Source of the DNA: Stropharia rugosoannulata
Lineage: Eukaryota; Basidiomycota; Agaricomycetes; Agaricales; Strophariaceae
Reading direction: 5' to 3'
DNA length: 64,000 nt
NCBI GenBank assembly: GCA_028532985.1
Contig: JANCIK010000009.1
Span: forward strand, 2,852,001-2,916,000
Shown piece after piece: positions 20,206-30,858 of this stretch. The notes below the pieces were generated by a model. That model had not been told where the DNA came from and made no database searches. It was given only the letters and a program-made list of their open reading frames with translations. The position numbers and the translations under genes are program-made. The first letter of the stretch is position 1. Every line of letters begins with the position of its first letter.

Positions 20206-23115
20206 TCATGCGTCCATGGTGCTCTGGGTTCTTCGATACACTGATAGCAGACTGATTGTCAATGTGCAGTGTGGAGGGAACCGAATCGTGTAGCCAAACT
20301 CGCGCAGAATGTTGCGCATCCAGGAGATCTCCTTGCCAGCCTCAACCGCAGCCACAAACTCAGCTTCAGTGGTAGAGAGCGTCACAATGCTCTGCAATTT
20401 GCTAGACCAGCTAATTGCACCACCAGCCATGAGAACGACGTATCCTCCTGTAGAGCGCCCAGTGTCCTTGCAATCGCCGTGTGCAGCATCACAGTAAGTT
20501 GTGAACAGGTCTGTACCAAGTGAACCAGAGTAAACCAACTTGTACTCAAGTGTTCCTTTCAGATACTTGAACAAGTGCTTGACTGCTGTCCAATGCTGCG
20601 GTCCAGGATTGCTGTTGAAACGTGCGAGATAGGACACAGTGTGTGCGATGTCAGGACGTGTCATTGTGGCGAGGTACTGGAGAGAACCGATGGCGCTGAG
20701 GTAGGGAACGCTTTGCATGAACTCAATGTCGTCGGAGCTGCTAGGTGCCATTGAATGAGTGAGGACAGTGCCAGCTGACATAGGAGTGGTGACAGGAATT
20801 GCATCTTGCATACTGTAACGTTCAAGCATGTCCAGAATGAACTGGCGCTGGTGAAGCGAAATCTTGCGTTTGCTGCGATCCCTGCTGGTAATGCCAACAC
20901 CTAATAGAAACTCCGTCGCACCAAGATCCCTGCATTTGAAGCGTGCACTGAGTTGCTTCACAGCACGGTCAATGGATGAAGTCGATTTGGACGCAAACGT
21001 GATGTCGTCAATGTAGATAGGCACGAAAATGCGAACTGTGCCATCTGAGTAGATGTACACGGACCTGTCTGCTTCCACACGCTTGAAACCCATATCTGTG
21101 AGAACAGAGTGTAACTTCGTGTTCCACTGCCTAGCTGATTGCTTGAGACCGTAAAGCAACTTGCGCAGCTTGCAGACCTTGTTTGGTGTGCCTTCATGGA
21201 ATCCGTCAGGCTGCAGCATGTAGATGTCCTCATCCAAGTCACCATTGGTGAATGCAGACGAAATGTCCACAGAGCGTAGCTCAAGGTCCTCTGCAGCTGC
21301 AATAGCCAGTATCATGTGCAAGGTTGCTGGACGGAAGGTGGGAGCAAAGACTTCGGTGTAGTCGACTCCAGGACGCTGACTGTAGCCCTTTGCGACGATA
21401 CGAGCCTTATAACGCTCCACAGTGCCATCTGCATGACGTTTGACCTTGAAAACCCAACCAGAACCAATAGCCTTTGCACCGGGTGGCAAGTCAACGATTT
21501 CCCAAGTGTTGTTCTGCAACAGTGTGTTGTACTCTGCGTTTGCTGCATCTCGCCATCTGTCTGCGTTGTCGCCCTTGAGTGCCTGCTTGTAGTTCTTGGG
21601 ATCCGAGACAGTAGCAGCACCAGCAAACTGAACCTCTTCCAAGCCTTTGTCAACAGTGTAACTGTCGAGTTCGTCATTATCGAGGTCATCAGTCTCAGAA
21701 GGCGGCGTAGACGGCGGTAGATGTACAGCAGCAGGTTTGACTTTCCACCATTCACCAGGAGGTCGAGATTCACGTGTAGTGCGTCTCAGAGGCTCAGCAA
21801 CGACTTTGGGTTCCACAGTAATGGGAGGTGCGAAAGCACGAGGCAGTTGGGGCACGTTTGGAGCAGAATGCTGATCTCGTCGAGTTGAGCATGTTGGTGT
21901 TTTCGACGATTGCGGAATGCGATGCGATGACTCCAACTTGGATGTGGTACTGTCAGACTCGTCTTTCGACGCCCTATCCGATGGTACTTGACTCGACTTG
22001 CTAGGACCAGTAGGTGGACCGGAATGCACATGTGATTTCCAAGAATGCGAATTGGGCAAAGTTGAGCACTTTGGTAAACTCGACGATTTCGCACTAGTGG
22101 TTAGTTTCTGCGAGTTGGGAGTAGGTGCATCGTGTTCCTCATCAGACGACGAGTCAGATGGTGCCGGTCCCGCCGAAGGAGGTGCAGTTGGTGTGTCCGA
22201 GTCATCAGTGTCCAAGTCAGGCAAATAGGCAGCAGTTGAATCCCCCCCAGAATCTGGCACATCTGAGAAGTGTGAAGGCATGCCCTTTGGAAACAGGTTG
22301 ATTGGTGAAGTGACCTTCAAACCAGGAAAGCTGCGTTCATCAAAGATAGCATGTTCCAAGATCACATACTTCTTAGTGGACAGATTGTAGAACTGCCAGC
22401 CTTTGTAGCCTGTTGGATAACCAATGAAGATGCACTTCTCAATGTGTGGTTGCAGTGACTTGTGTTTGTCTCTCTGCACAAAGATGTACAGCACAAAAAC
22501 ACGGACATGGCTCATGTCGGGTTTCTTGCCATGCCATGCAGTGTAGGGCACAGAGTCAGTCAGAGACGACGTAGGTAGCCTGTTCCACACATTAATGTAA
22601 GCAAACACTGCAAGTCGCCAAAACAAGAGTGGGAGCTTTGCCTCTACAAGCATTGCAGTGATGTGCTCAGCAATAGTGCGATTGGCACGTTCAGCAACAC
22701 CATTCTGCTGAGGCCGATTGCATGTGCTGTGGCGCCTGTGAATGCTGCATTGCTCCATAAACTGTATAAACTCATTTGACATGTATTCGCCAGCCTTGTC
22801 ATCCTGCATAGCCTTGATTTTCGCATTCAGCTGATTCTCTGCATATGCCTTGTACACCTTGAATGCATCAAATGCGTCCGACTTGCGCTTCAGGAACATG
22901 ACAGCATGCAGATGAGTGCAGTTGTCGATGAATGTGATCCAGTAGCAATGTCCCTCAGGCGTAGGCACTGAGAGCAGACCATGCAAGTCAGAATGCACCA
23001 ATTCCAGCAGTTTGGTTGATTTGCGAGTTGAGCTCAGAAATGTGCCAGATGTCATCTTGCCAGCTAAGCATGGTTCACAAATCGGATCTGGTTGCTCTTT
23101 CGATGTTACAAGCAT
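20206..23115 (-). CDS. Copia unit 7 pol polyprotein, small internal deletion
   Basis: 969 codons. Two close deletions near 22,488-22,497 remove 6 bp in total and change HVRVFGCAAYIF to HVRVFVLYIF while restoring the frame. The RNase H end is shifted by a G lost from AACCGGAATCG near 20,284, while the GGAGGG run is intact, a different lesion from units 2, 3 and 6. LTHSMAP replaces LTRSMAP, a marker shared with elements FL1 and FL3 and the inverted segment at 46-49 kb. Confidence 0.85.
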   Translation of the reverse strand: MLVTSKEQPDPICEPCLAGKMTSGTFLSSTRKSTKLLELVHSDLHGLLSVPTPEGHCYWITFIDNCTHLHAVMFLKRKSDAFDAFKVYKAYAENQLNAKIKAMQDDKAGEYMSNEFIQFMEQCSIHRRHSTCNRPQQNGVAERANRTIAEHITAMLVEAKLPLLFWRLAVFAYINVWNRLPTSSLTDSVPYTAWHGKKPDMSHVRVFVLYIFVQRDKHKSLQPHIEKCIFIGYPTGYKGWQFYNLSTKKYVILEHAIFDERSFPGLKVTSPINLFPKGMPSHFSDVPDSGGDSTAAYLPDLDTDDSDTPTAPPSAGPAPSDSSSDEEHDAPTPNSQKLTTSAKSSSLPKCSTLPNSHSWKSHVHSGPPTGPSKSSQVPSDRASKDESDSTTSKLESSHRIPQSSKTPTCSTRRDQHSAPNVPQLPRAFAPPITVEPKVVAEPLRRTTRESRPPGEWWKVKPAAVHLPPSTPPSETDDLDNDELDSYTVDKGLEEVQFAGAATVSDPKNYKQALKGDNADRWRDAANAEYNTLLQNNTWEIVDLPPGAKAIGSGWVFKVKRHADGTVERYKARIVAKGYSQRPGVDYTEVFAPTFRPATLHMILAIAAAEDLELRSVDISSAFTNGDLDEDIYMLQPDGFHEGTPNKVCKLRKLLYGLKQSARQWNTKLHSVLTDMGFKRVEADRSVYIYSDGTVRIFVPIYIDDITFASKSTSSIDRAVKQLSARFKCRDLGATEFLLGVGITSRDRSKRKISLHQRQFILDMLERYSMQDAIPVTTPMSAGTVLTHSMAPSSSDDIEFMQSVPYLSAIGSLQYLATMTRPDIAHTVSYLARFNSNPGPQHWTAVKHLFKYLKGTLEYKLVYSGSLGTDLFTTYCDAAHGDCKDTGRSTGGYVVLMAGGAISWSSKLQSIVTLSTTEAEFVAAVEAGKEISWMRNILREFGYTIRFPPHCTLTISLLSVYRRTQSTMDA

Positions 23116-23204
23116 GCCAGTGACCAGGTCCTTGGAAAGCAGCTTGTTGATGTGTGCATGGCTATGATGTCTGCATCGACGATGCCAGAGTTCTGCATTG
23201 AGTG

Positions 23205-23408
23205 TGTTGAAAGCAGACTGCTTACAGGCGCAGAGAGCGAACCTAACTCACACAGAGATGGTGGTGGTAAGAGATCAAGATGCATCTACACTAGTACATG
23301 CCTTATATACTACCATAAGCGAGATTAACTATATATGGAGCGTACTAATTATAGTACGCGATATCTAATCTACTGCTGATGGTCAGTCCAATCCTATGTA
23401 ATCTAACA
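23205..23408 (-). repeat. Copia LTR G (204 bp)
   Basis: Array-type LTR shared by units 7 and 8; the purine tract of unit 8 begins at 23409. Confidence 0.93.
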
Positions 23409-23450
23409 CTCCCCCGTGACCAAGGCAGTCTCTATACTACAGTATATACA

Positions 23451-26400
23451 CTATGGTCGAACTCCCATGTGAGAGCGACAGTAATCTACTTTAACTGCTG
23501 AGAGTGGTTTGGTGAGAATGTCAGCCACCTGTTGTGTTGTGGGTATAAACGAAGGTGTAATGACTCTGTTCTGTACAGCGTCGCGTAGCCAGTAAAAACG
23601 AAGGTCGAGGTGCTTCATGCGTCCATGGTGCTCTGGGTTCTTCGATACACTGATAGCAGACTGATTGTCAATGTGCAGTGTGGAGGGAACCGGAATCGTG
23701 TAGCCAAACTCGCGCAGAATGTTGCGCATCCAGGAGATCTCCTTGCCAGCCTCAACCGCAGCCACAAACTCAGCTTCAGTGGTAGAGAGCGTCACAATGC
23801 TCTGCAATTTGCTAGACCAGCTAATTGCACCACCAGCCATGAGAACGACGTATCCTCCTGTAGAGCGCCCAGTGTCCTTGCAATCGCCGTGTGCAGCATC
23901 ACAGTAAGTTGTGAACAGGTCTGTACCAAGTGAACCAGAGTAAACCAACTTGTACTCAAGTGTTCCTTTCAGATACTTGAACAAGTGCTTGACTGCTGTC
24001 CAATGCTGCGGTCCAGGATTGCTGTTGAAACGTGCGAGATAGGACACAGTGTGTGCGATGTCAGGACGTGTCATTGTGGCGAGGTACTGGAGAGAACCGA
24101 TGGCGCTGAGGTAGGGAACGCTTTGCATGAACTCAATGTCGTCGGAGCTGCTAGGTGCCATTGAACGAGTGAGGACAGTGCCAGCTGACATAGGAGTGGT
24201 GACAGGAATTGCATCTTGCATACTGTAACGTTCAAGCATGTCCAGAATGAACTGGCGCTGGTGAAGCGAAATCTTGCGTTTGCTGCGATCCCTGCTGGTA
24301 ATGCCAACACCTAATAGAAACTCCGTCGCACCAAGATCCCTGCATTTGAAGCGTGCACTGAGTTGCTTCACAGCACGGTCAATGGATGAAGTCGATTTGG
24401 ACGCAAACGTGATGTCGTCAATGTAGATAGGCACGAAAATGCGAACTGTGCCATCTGAGTAGATGTACACGGACCTGTCTGCTTCCACACGCTTGAAACC
24501 CATATCTGTGAGAACAGAGTGTAACTTCGTGTTCCACTGCCTAGCTGATTGCTTGAGACCGTAAAGCAACTTGCGCAGCTTGCAGACCTTGTTTGGTGTG
24601 CCTTCATGGAATCCGTCAGGCTGCAGCATGTAGATGTCCTCATCCAAGTCACCATTGGTGAATGCAGACGAAATGTCCACAGAGCGTAGCTCAAGGTCCT
24701 CTGCAGCTGCAATAGCCAGTATCATGTGCAAGGTTGCTGGACGGAAGGTGGGAGCAAAGACTTCGGTGTAGTCGACTCCAGGACGCTGACTGTAGCCCTT
24801 TGCGACGATACGAGCCTTATAACGCTCCACAGTGCCATCTGCATGACGTTTGACCTTGAAAACCCAACCAGAACCAATAGCCTTTGCACCGGGTGGCAAG
24901 TCAACGATTTCCCAAGTGTTGTTCTGCAACAGTGTGTTGTACTCTGCGTTTGCTGCATCTCGCCATCTGTCTGCGTTGTCGCCCTTGAGTGCCTGCTTGT
25001 AGTTCTTGGGATCCGAGACAGTAGCAGCACCAGCAAACTGAACCTCTTCCAAGCCTTTGTCAACAGTGTAACTGTCGAGTTCGTCATTATCGAGGTCATC
25101 AGTCTCAGAAGGCGGCGTAGACGGCGGTAGATGTACAGCAGCAGGTTTGACTTTCCACCATTCACCAGGAGGTCGAGATTCACGTGTAGTGCGTCTCAGA
25201 GGCTCAGCAACGACTTTGGGTTCCACAGTAATGGGAGGTGCGAAAGTACGAGGCAGTTGGGGCACGTTTGGAGCAGAATGCTGATCTCGTCGAGTTGAGC
25301 ATGTTGGTGTTTTCGACGATTGCGGAATGCGATGCGATGACTCCAACTTGGATGTGGTACTGTCAGACTCGTCTTTCGACGCCCTATCCGATGGTACTTG
25401 ACTCGACTTGCTAGGACCAGTAGGTGGACCGGAATGCACATGTGATTTCCAAGAATGCGAATTGGGCAAAGTTGAGCACTTTGGTAAACTCGACGATTTC
25501 GCACTAGTGGTTAGTTTCTGCGAGTTGGGAGTAGGTGCATCGTGTTCCTCATCAGACGACGAGTCAGATGGTGCCGGTCCCGCCGAAGGAGGTGCAGTTG
25601 GTGTGTCCGAGTCATCAGTGTCCAAGTCAGGCAAATAGGCAGCAGTTGAATCCCCCCCAGAATCTGGCACATCTGAGAAGTGTGAAGGCATGCCCTTTGG
25701 AAACAGGTTGATTGGTGAAGTGACCTTCAAACCAGGAAAGCTGCGTTCATCAAAGATAGCATGTTCCAAGATCACATACTTCTTAGTGGACAGATTGTAG
25801 AACTGCCAGCCTTTGTAGCCTGTTGGATAACCAATGAAGATGCACTTCTCAATGTGTGGTTGCAGTGACTTGTGTTTGTCTCTCTGCACAAAGATGTACG
25901 CAGCACAACCAAAAACACGGACATGGCTCATGTCGGGTTTCTTGCCATGCCATGCAGTGTAGGGCACAGAGTCAGTCAGAGACGACGTAGGTAGCCTGTT
26001 CCACACATTAATGTAAGCAAACACTGCAAGTCGCCAAAACAAGAGTGGGAGCTTTGCCTCTACAAGCATTGCAGTGATGTGCTCAGCAATAGTGCGATTG
26101 GCACGTTCAGCAACACCATTCTGCTGAGGCCGATTGCATGTGCTGTGGCGCCTGTGAATGCTGCATTGCTCCATAAACTGTATAAACTCATTTGACATGT
26201 ATTCGCCAGCCTTGTCATCCTGCATAGCCTTGATTTTCGCATTCAGCTGATTCTCTGCATATGCCTTGTACACCTTGAATGCATCAAATGCGTCCGACTT
26301 GCGCTTCAGGAACATGACAGCATGCAGATGAGTGCAGTTGTCGATGAATGTGATCCAGTAGCAATGTCCCTCAGGCGTAGGCACTGAGAGCAGACCATGC

Positions 26401-26531
26401 AAGTCAGAATGCACCAATTCCAGCAGTTTGGTTGATTTGCGAGTTGAGCTCAGAAATGTGCCAGATGTCATCTTGCCAGCTAAGCATGGTTCACAAATCG
26501 GATCTGGTTGCTCTTTCGATGTTACAAGCAT
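23451..26531 (-). CDS. Copia unit 8 pol: only uninterrupted pol in the array
   Basis: 1026 codons without a break. Order: tail of GAG-pre-integrase (CEPCLAGK, residues 13-20), integrase core with DDE residues D43, D106 and E142 (35 residues between the last two), a Ser/Pro/Thr-rich linker (about 285-480), RVT_2 reverse transcriptase (about 535-780) with VDISSAF D619 and YIDD at 703-706, and RNase H with D878, E919 and D955. It ends MGVRP, 42 bp before the LTR, where other copies would end if not shifted. This is the copia order (INT before RT). The normal polyprotein start is absent: the reading begins at an internal Met about 30 codons after the LTR fusion, with a frameshift (CCTTGG to CCTTG) just upstream. 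Integrase, RT and RNase H could all be folded, but no gag or protease is encoded. Confidence 0.92.
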   Translation of the reverse strand: MLVTSKEQPDPICEPCLAGKMTSGTFLSSTRKSTKLLELVHSDLHGLLSVPTPEGHCYWITFIDNCTHLHAVMFLKRKSDAFDAFKVYKAYAENQLNAKIKAMQDDKAGEYMSNEFIQFMEQCSIHRRHSTCNRPQQNGVAERANRTIAEHITAMLVEAKLPLLFWRLAVFAYINVWNRLPTSSLTDSVPYTAWHGKKPDMSHVRVFGCAAYIFVQRDKHKSLQPHIEKCIFIGYPTGYKGWQFYNLSTKKYVILEHAIFDERSFPGLKVTSPINLFPKGMPSHFSDVPDSGGDSTAAYLPDLDTDDSDTPTAPPSAGPAPSDSSSDEEHDAPTPNSQKLTTSAKSSSLPKCSTLPNSHSWKSHVHSGPPTGPSKSSQVPSDRASKDESDSTTSKLESSHRIPQSSKTPTCSTRRDQHSAPNVPQLPRTFAPPITVEPKVVAEPLRRTTRESRPPGEWWKVKPAAVHLPPSTPPSETDDLDNDELDSYTVDKGLEEVQFAGAATVSDPKNYKQALKGDNADRWRDAANAEYNTLLQNNTWEIVDLPPGAKAIGSGWVFKVKRHADGTVERYKARIVAKGYSQRPGVDYTEVFAPTFRPATLHMILAIAAAEDLELRSVDISSAFTNGDLDEDIYMLQPDGFHEGTPNKVCKLRKLLYGLKQSARQWNTKLHSVLTDMGFKRVEADRSVYIYSDGTVRIFVPIYIDDITFASKSTSSIDRAVKQLSARFKCRDLGATEFLLGVGITSRDRSKRKISLHQRQFILDMLERYSMQDAIPVTTPMSAGTVLTRSMAPSSSDDIEFMQSVPYLSAIGSLQYLATMTRPDIAHTVSYLARFNSNPGPQHWTAVKHLFKYLKGTLEYKLVYSGSLGTDLFTTYCDAAHGDCKDTGRSTGGYVVLMAGGAISWSSKLQSIVTLSTTEAEFVAAVEAGKEISWMRNILREFGYTIPVPSTLHIDNQSAISVSKNPEHHGRMKHLDLRFYWLRDAVQNRVITPSFIPTTQQVADILTKPLSAVKVDYCRSHMGVRP

Positions 26532-26619
26532 GCCAGTGACCAGGTCCTTGAAAGCAGCTTGTTGATGTGTGCATGGCTATGATGTCTGCATCGACGATGC
26601 CAGAGTTCTGCATTGAGTG

Positions 26620-26823
26620 TGTTGAAAGCAGACTGCTTACAGGCGCAGAGAGCGAACCTAACTCACACAGAGATGGTGGTGGTAAGAGATCAAGATGCAT
26701 CTACACTAGTACATGCCTTATATACTACCATAAGCGAGATTAACTATATATGGAGCGTACTAATTATAGTACGCGATATCTAATCTACTGCTGATGGTCA
26801 GTCCAATCCTATGTAATCTAACA
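26620..26823 (-). repeat. Copia LTR H (204 bp)
   Basis: Array-type LTR at the joint between array and higher-order region: 5' LTR of unit 8 and 3' LTR of the first longer element. It differs from that element's 5' LTR (31577-31780) at about seven positions, so the two are not a fresh sister pair. Confidence 0.93.
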
Positions 26824-26865
26824 CTCCCCCGTGACCAAGGCAGTCTCTATACTACAGTATATACA

Positions 26866-29800
26866 CTATGGTCGAACTCCCATGTGAGAGCGACAGTAAT
26901 CTACTTTAACTGCTGAGAGTGGTTTGGTGAGAATGTCAGCCACCTGTTGTGTTGTGGGTATAAACGAAGGTGTAATGACTCTGTTCTGTACAGCGTCGCG
27001 TAGCCAGTAAAAACGAAGGTCGAGGTGCTTCATGCGTCCATGGTGCTCTGGGTTCTTCGATACACTGATAGCAGACTGATTGTCAATGTGCAGTGTGGAG
27101 GAACCGAATCGTGTAGCCAAACTCGCGCAGAATGTTGCGCATCCAGGAGATCTCCTTGCCAGCCTCAACCGCAGCCACAAACTCAGCTTCAGTGGTAGAG
27201 AGCGTCACAATGCTCTGCAATTTGCTAGACCAGCTAATTGCACCACCAGCCATGAGAACGACGTATCCTCCTGTAGAGCGCCCAGTGTCCTTGCAATCGC
27301 CGTGTGCAGCATCACAGTAAGTTGTGAACAGGTCTGTACCAAGTGAACCAGAGTAAACCAACTTGTACTCAAGTGTTCCTTTCAGATACTTGAACAAGTG
27401 CTTGACTGCTGTCCAATGCTGCGGTCCAGGATTGCTGTTGAAACGTGCGAGATAGGACACAGTGTGTGCGATGTCAGGACGTGTCATTGTGGCGAGGTAC
27501 TGGAGAGAACCGATGGCGCTGAGGTAGGGAACGCTTTGCATGAACTCAATGTCGTCGGAGCTGCTAGGTGCCATTGAATGAGTGAGGACAGTGCCAGCTG
27601 ACATAGGAGTGGTGACAGGAATTGCATCTTGCATACTGTAACGTTCAAGCATGTCCAGAATGAACTGGCGCTGGTGAAGCGAAATCTTGCGTTTGCTGCG
27701 ATCCCTGCTGGTAATGCCAACACCTAATAGAAACTCCGTCGCACCAAGATCCCTGCATTTGAAGCGTGCACTGAGTTGCTTCACAGCACGGTCAATGGAT
27801 GAAGTCGATTTGGACGCAAACGTGATGTCGTCAATGTAGATAGGCACGAAAATGCGAACTGTGCCATCTGAGTAGATGTACACGGACCTGTCTGCTTCCA
27901 CACGCTTGAAACCCATATCAGTGAGAACAGAGTGTAACTTCGTGTTCCACTGCCTAGCTGATTGCTTGAGACCGTAAAGCAACTTGCGCAGCTTGCAGAC
28001 CTTGTTTGGTGTGCCTTCATGGAATCCGTCAGGCTGCAGCATGTAGATGTCCTCATCCAAGTCACCATTGGTGAATGCAGACGAAATGTCCACAGAGCGT
28101 AGCTCAAGGTCCTCTGCAGCTGCAATAGCCAGTATCATGTGCAAGGTTGCTGGACGGAAGGTGGGAGCAAAGACTTCGGTGTAGTCGACTCCAGGACGCT
28201 GACTGTAGCCCTTTGCGACGATACGAGCCTTATAACGCTCCACAGTGCCATCTGCATGACGTTTGACCTTGAAAACCCAACCAGAACCAATAGCCTTTGC
28301 ACCGGGTGGCAAGTCAACGATTTCCCAAGTGTTGTTCTGCAACAGTGTGTTGTACTCTGCGTTTGCTGCATCTCGCCATCTGTCTGCGTTGTCGCCCTTG
28401 AGTGCCTGCTTGTAGTTCTTGGGATCCGAGACAGTAGCAGCACCAGCAAACTGAACCTCTTCCAAGCCTTTGTCAACAGTGTAACTGTCGAGTTCGTCAT
28501 TATCGAGGTCATCAGTCTCAGAAGGCGGCGTGACGGCGGTAGATGTACAGCAGCAGGTTTGACTTTCCACCATTCACCAGGAGGTCGAGATTCACGTGTA
28601 GTGCGTCTCAGAGGCTCAGCAACGACTTTGGGTTCCACAGTAATGGGAGGTGCGAAAGTACGAGGCAGTTGGGGCACGTTTGGAGCAGAATGCTGATCTC
28701 GTCGAGTTGAGCATGTTGGTGTTTTCGACGATTGCGGAATGCGATGCGATGACTCCAACTTGGATGTGGTACTGTCAGACTCGTCTTTCGACGCCCTATC
28801 CGATGGTACTTGACTCGACTTGCTAGGACCAGTAGGTGGACCGGAATGCACATGTGATTTCCAAGAATGCGAATTGGGCAAAGTTGAGCACTTTGGTAAA
28901 CTCGACGATTTCGCACTAGTGGTTAGTTTCTGCGAGTTGGGAGTAGGTGCATCGTGTTCCTCATCAGACGACGAGTCAGATGGTGCCGGTCCCGCCGAAG
29001 GAGGTGCAGTTGGTGTGTCCGAGTCATCAGTGTCCAAGTCAGGCAAATAGGCAGCAGTTGAATCCCCCCCAGAATCTGGCACATCTGAGAAGTGTGAAGG
29101 CATGCCCTTTGGAAACAGGTTGATTGGTGAAGTGACCTTCAAACCAGGAAAGCTGTGTTCATCAAAGATAGCATGTTCCAAGATCACATACTTCTTAGTG
29201 GACAGATTGTAGAACTGCCAGCCTTTGTAGCCTGTTGGATAACCAATGAAGATGCACTTCTCAATGTGTGGTTGCAGTGACTTGTGTTTGTCTCTCTGCA
29301 CAAAGATGTACGCAGCACAACCAAAAACACGGACATGGCTCATGTCGGGTTTCTTGCCATGCCATGCAGTGTAGGGCACAGAGTCAGTCAGAGACGACGT
29401 AGGTAGCCTGTTCCACACGTGAATGTAAGCAAACACTGCAAGTCGCCAAAACAAGAGTGGGAGCTTTGCCTCTACGAGCATTGCAGTGACGTGCTCAGCA
29501 ATAGTGCGATTGGCGTGTTCAGCAACACCATTCTGCTGGGGCCGATTGCGTGTGCTGTGGCGCCTGTGAATGCTGCATTGCTCCATAAACTGTATGAACT
29601 CGTTTGACATGTATTCACCAGCCTTGTCATCCTGCATAGCCTTGATTTTCGCGTTCAGCTGATTCTCCGCATATGACTTGTACACCTTGAATGCATCAAA
29701 TGCGTCCGACTTGCGCTTCAGGAACATGACAGCATGCAGGTGAGTGCAGTCGTCGATGAATGTTATCCAGTAGCGATGTCCCTCAGGCGTAGGCACTGAG

Positions 29801-30858
29801 AGCGGACCATGCAAGTCAGAATGCACCAATTCAAGTGGTTTCGTCGATTTGCGAGTTGAGCTCGGAAATGTGCCAGATGTCATCTTGCCAGCTAAGCATG
29901 GTTCGCAAATTGGATCTGGCTGCTCTTTCGACGTTACGAGCATGCCAGTGACCAGATCCTTCGAAAGCAGCTTGTTAATGTGTGCATGGCTGTGATGTCC
30001 GCAACGACGATGCCAGAGCTCTGCATTGAGGGGTAGAGTGGACGATGACGAAGCAGAGCACACAGATTCGCAAATGGGACGAGTGAGACCATCCAGAATA
30101 GCAGAGTGCGAGGCATTGATAGTTGCAGTGAAGATGGTCTTGCCAGAGTGGTTGAAGTACATCTTGGCTGCATCAATCTCAATCAGGATGCCAGAGCTCT
30201 TGGTGAGGTACAGGCATGCAAGCAGATTGTTGCGCAACTTGGGGACATGCAGAACGCGTTTGATGACTACAGCGTCCGCTTTCTTGCCATTGATGACTGG
30301 ATGGAACACCACATTGCCAACACCCTCAGAGTAGACGATAGAATCATCTGCAAGACGAATTGGGACACAGTGAGGTTTGTACTCCACAATCCAGTCTCTA
30401 TGAGGCGTCATATGGCTAGTTGCACCTGTATCTGCGAGCCAGTCGAAATCGTTGCCTTGTGCATCACCCGTAGCAAGTGCAGACGCAAAACCTGCATACT
30501 CGACGATTTGCGACGTCTCCTCTGCTGGGGCCGAAGCAGAGTGTGCCATTTGACCAATAGCTGCCAGAGTCGACCACATGCTAACTGGGTCATGCAGAAT
30601 GTGAGCCAATTGTGATTTGAGCTCGTTCTGAACATGACTGTGGATGTAGCCAGCAGCAGCAGTCGACTTGCTTGTCCATATGTCGTGTGCCTCGATCTCA
30701 GCCATAGACGGCGTAAGAGAGAGCACAGGACGCTTGCATTCACCTGTAACCAGACGCCATAGCTCCTGAGAGCGTAACCATGCTTTCATGTTGCAAGACC
30801 AGAGTTGGTAGTTGGCAGTGCTCAGTTTGTCAAACTGAGGTGTTGCAAAGAAACTCAT
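26866..30858 (-). pseudogene. FL1 gag-pol polyprotein, frameshifted
   Basis: Gag-pol of the copia order. From Met at 30858: a short gag-like N-terminus (residues 1 to about 115, with FDKL..NYQLW and LWRLVTGE), aspartic protease DTGATS with D143-T144-G145, GAG-pre-integrase with an HHCC finger (about 280-325), and integrase with D348, D411 and E447. One base is lost near 28,531 (GGCGTAGACGG to GGCGTGACGG), ending the first frame at 28135. Linker, RT and RNase H continue at 27083-28573. Two one-base losses near 27,098-27,106 then move the C-terminus to 26866-27180. No CCHC zinc knuckle separates gag from protease, where copia gags normally have one. Confidence 0.88.

Larger units (their letters stand above)
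2734..26823 (-). repeat. Tandem array of 3.41-kb LTR+pol copia units
   Basis: Eight LTRs start at 2734, 6145, 9556, 12968, 16381, 19796, 23205 and 26620, a spacing of 3409-3415 bp. Between them lie seven complete, almost identical internal regions in the same orientation; the partial unit at the left edge belongs to the same series. Neighbours share a single LTR. In every unit the LTR end is fused to the middle of the GAG-pre-integrase domain (NAELWHRR), so PBS, gag and protease are missing. I infer one deleted founder amplified by unequal exchange or by insertion of circular or concatemeric DNA, not independent retrotransposition. Confidence 0.9.
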
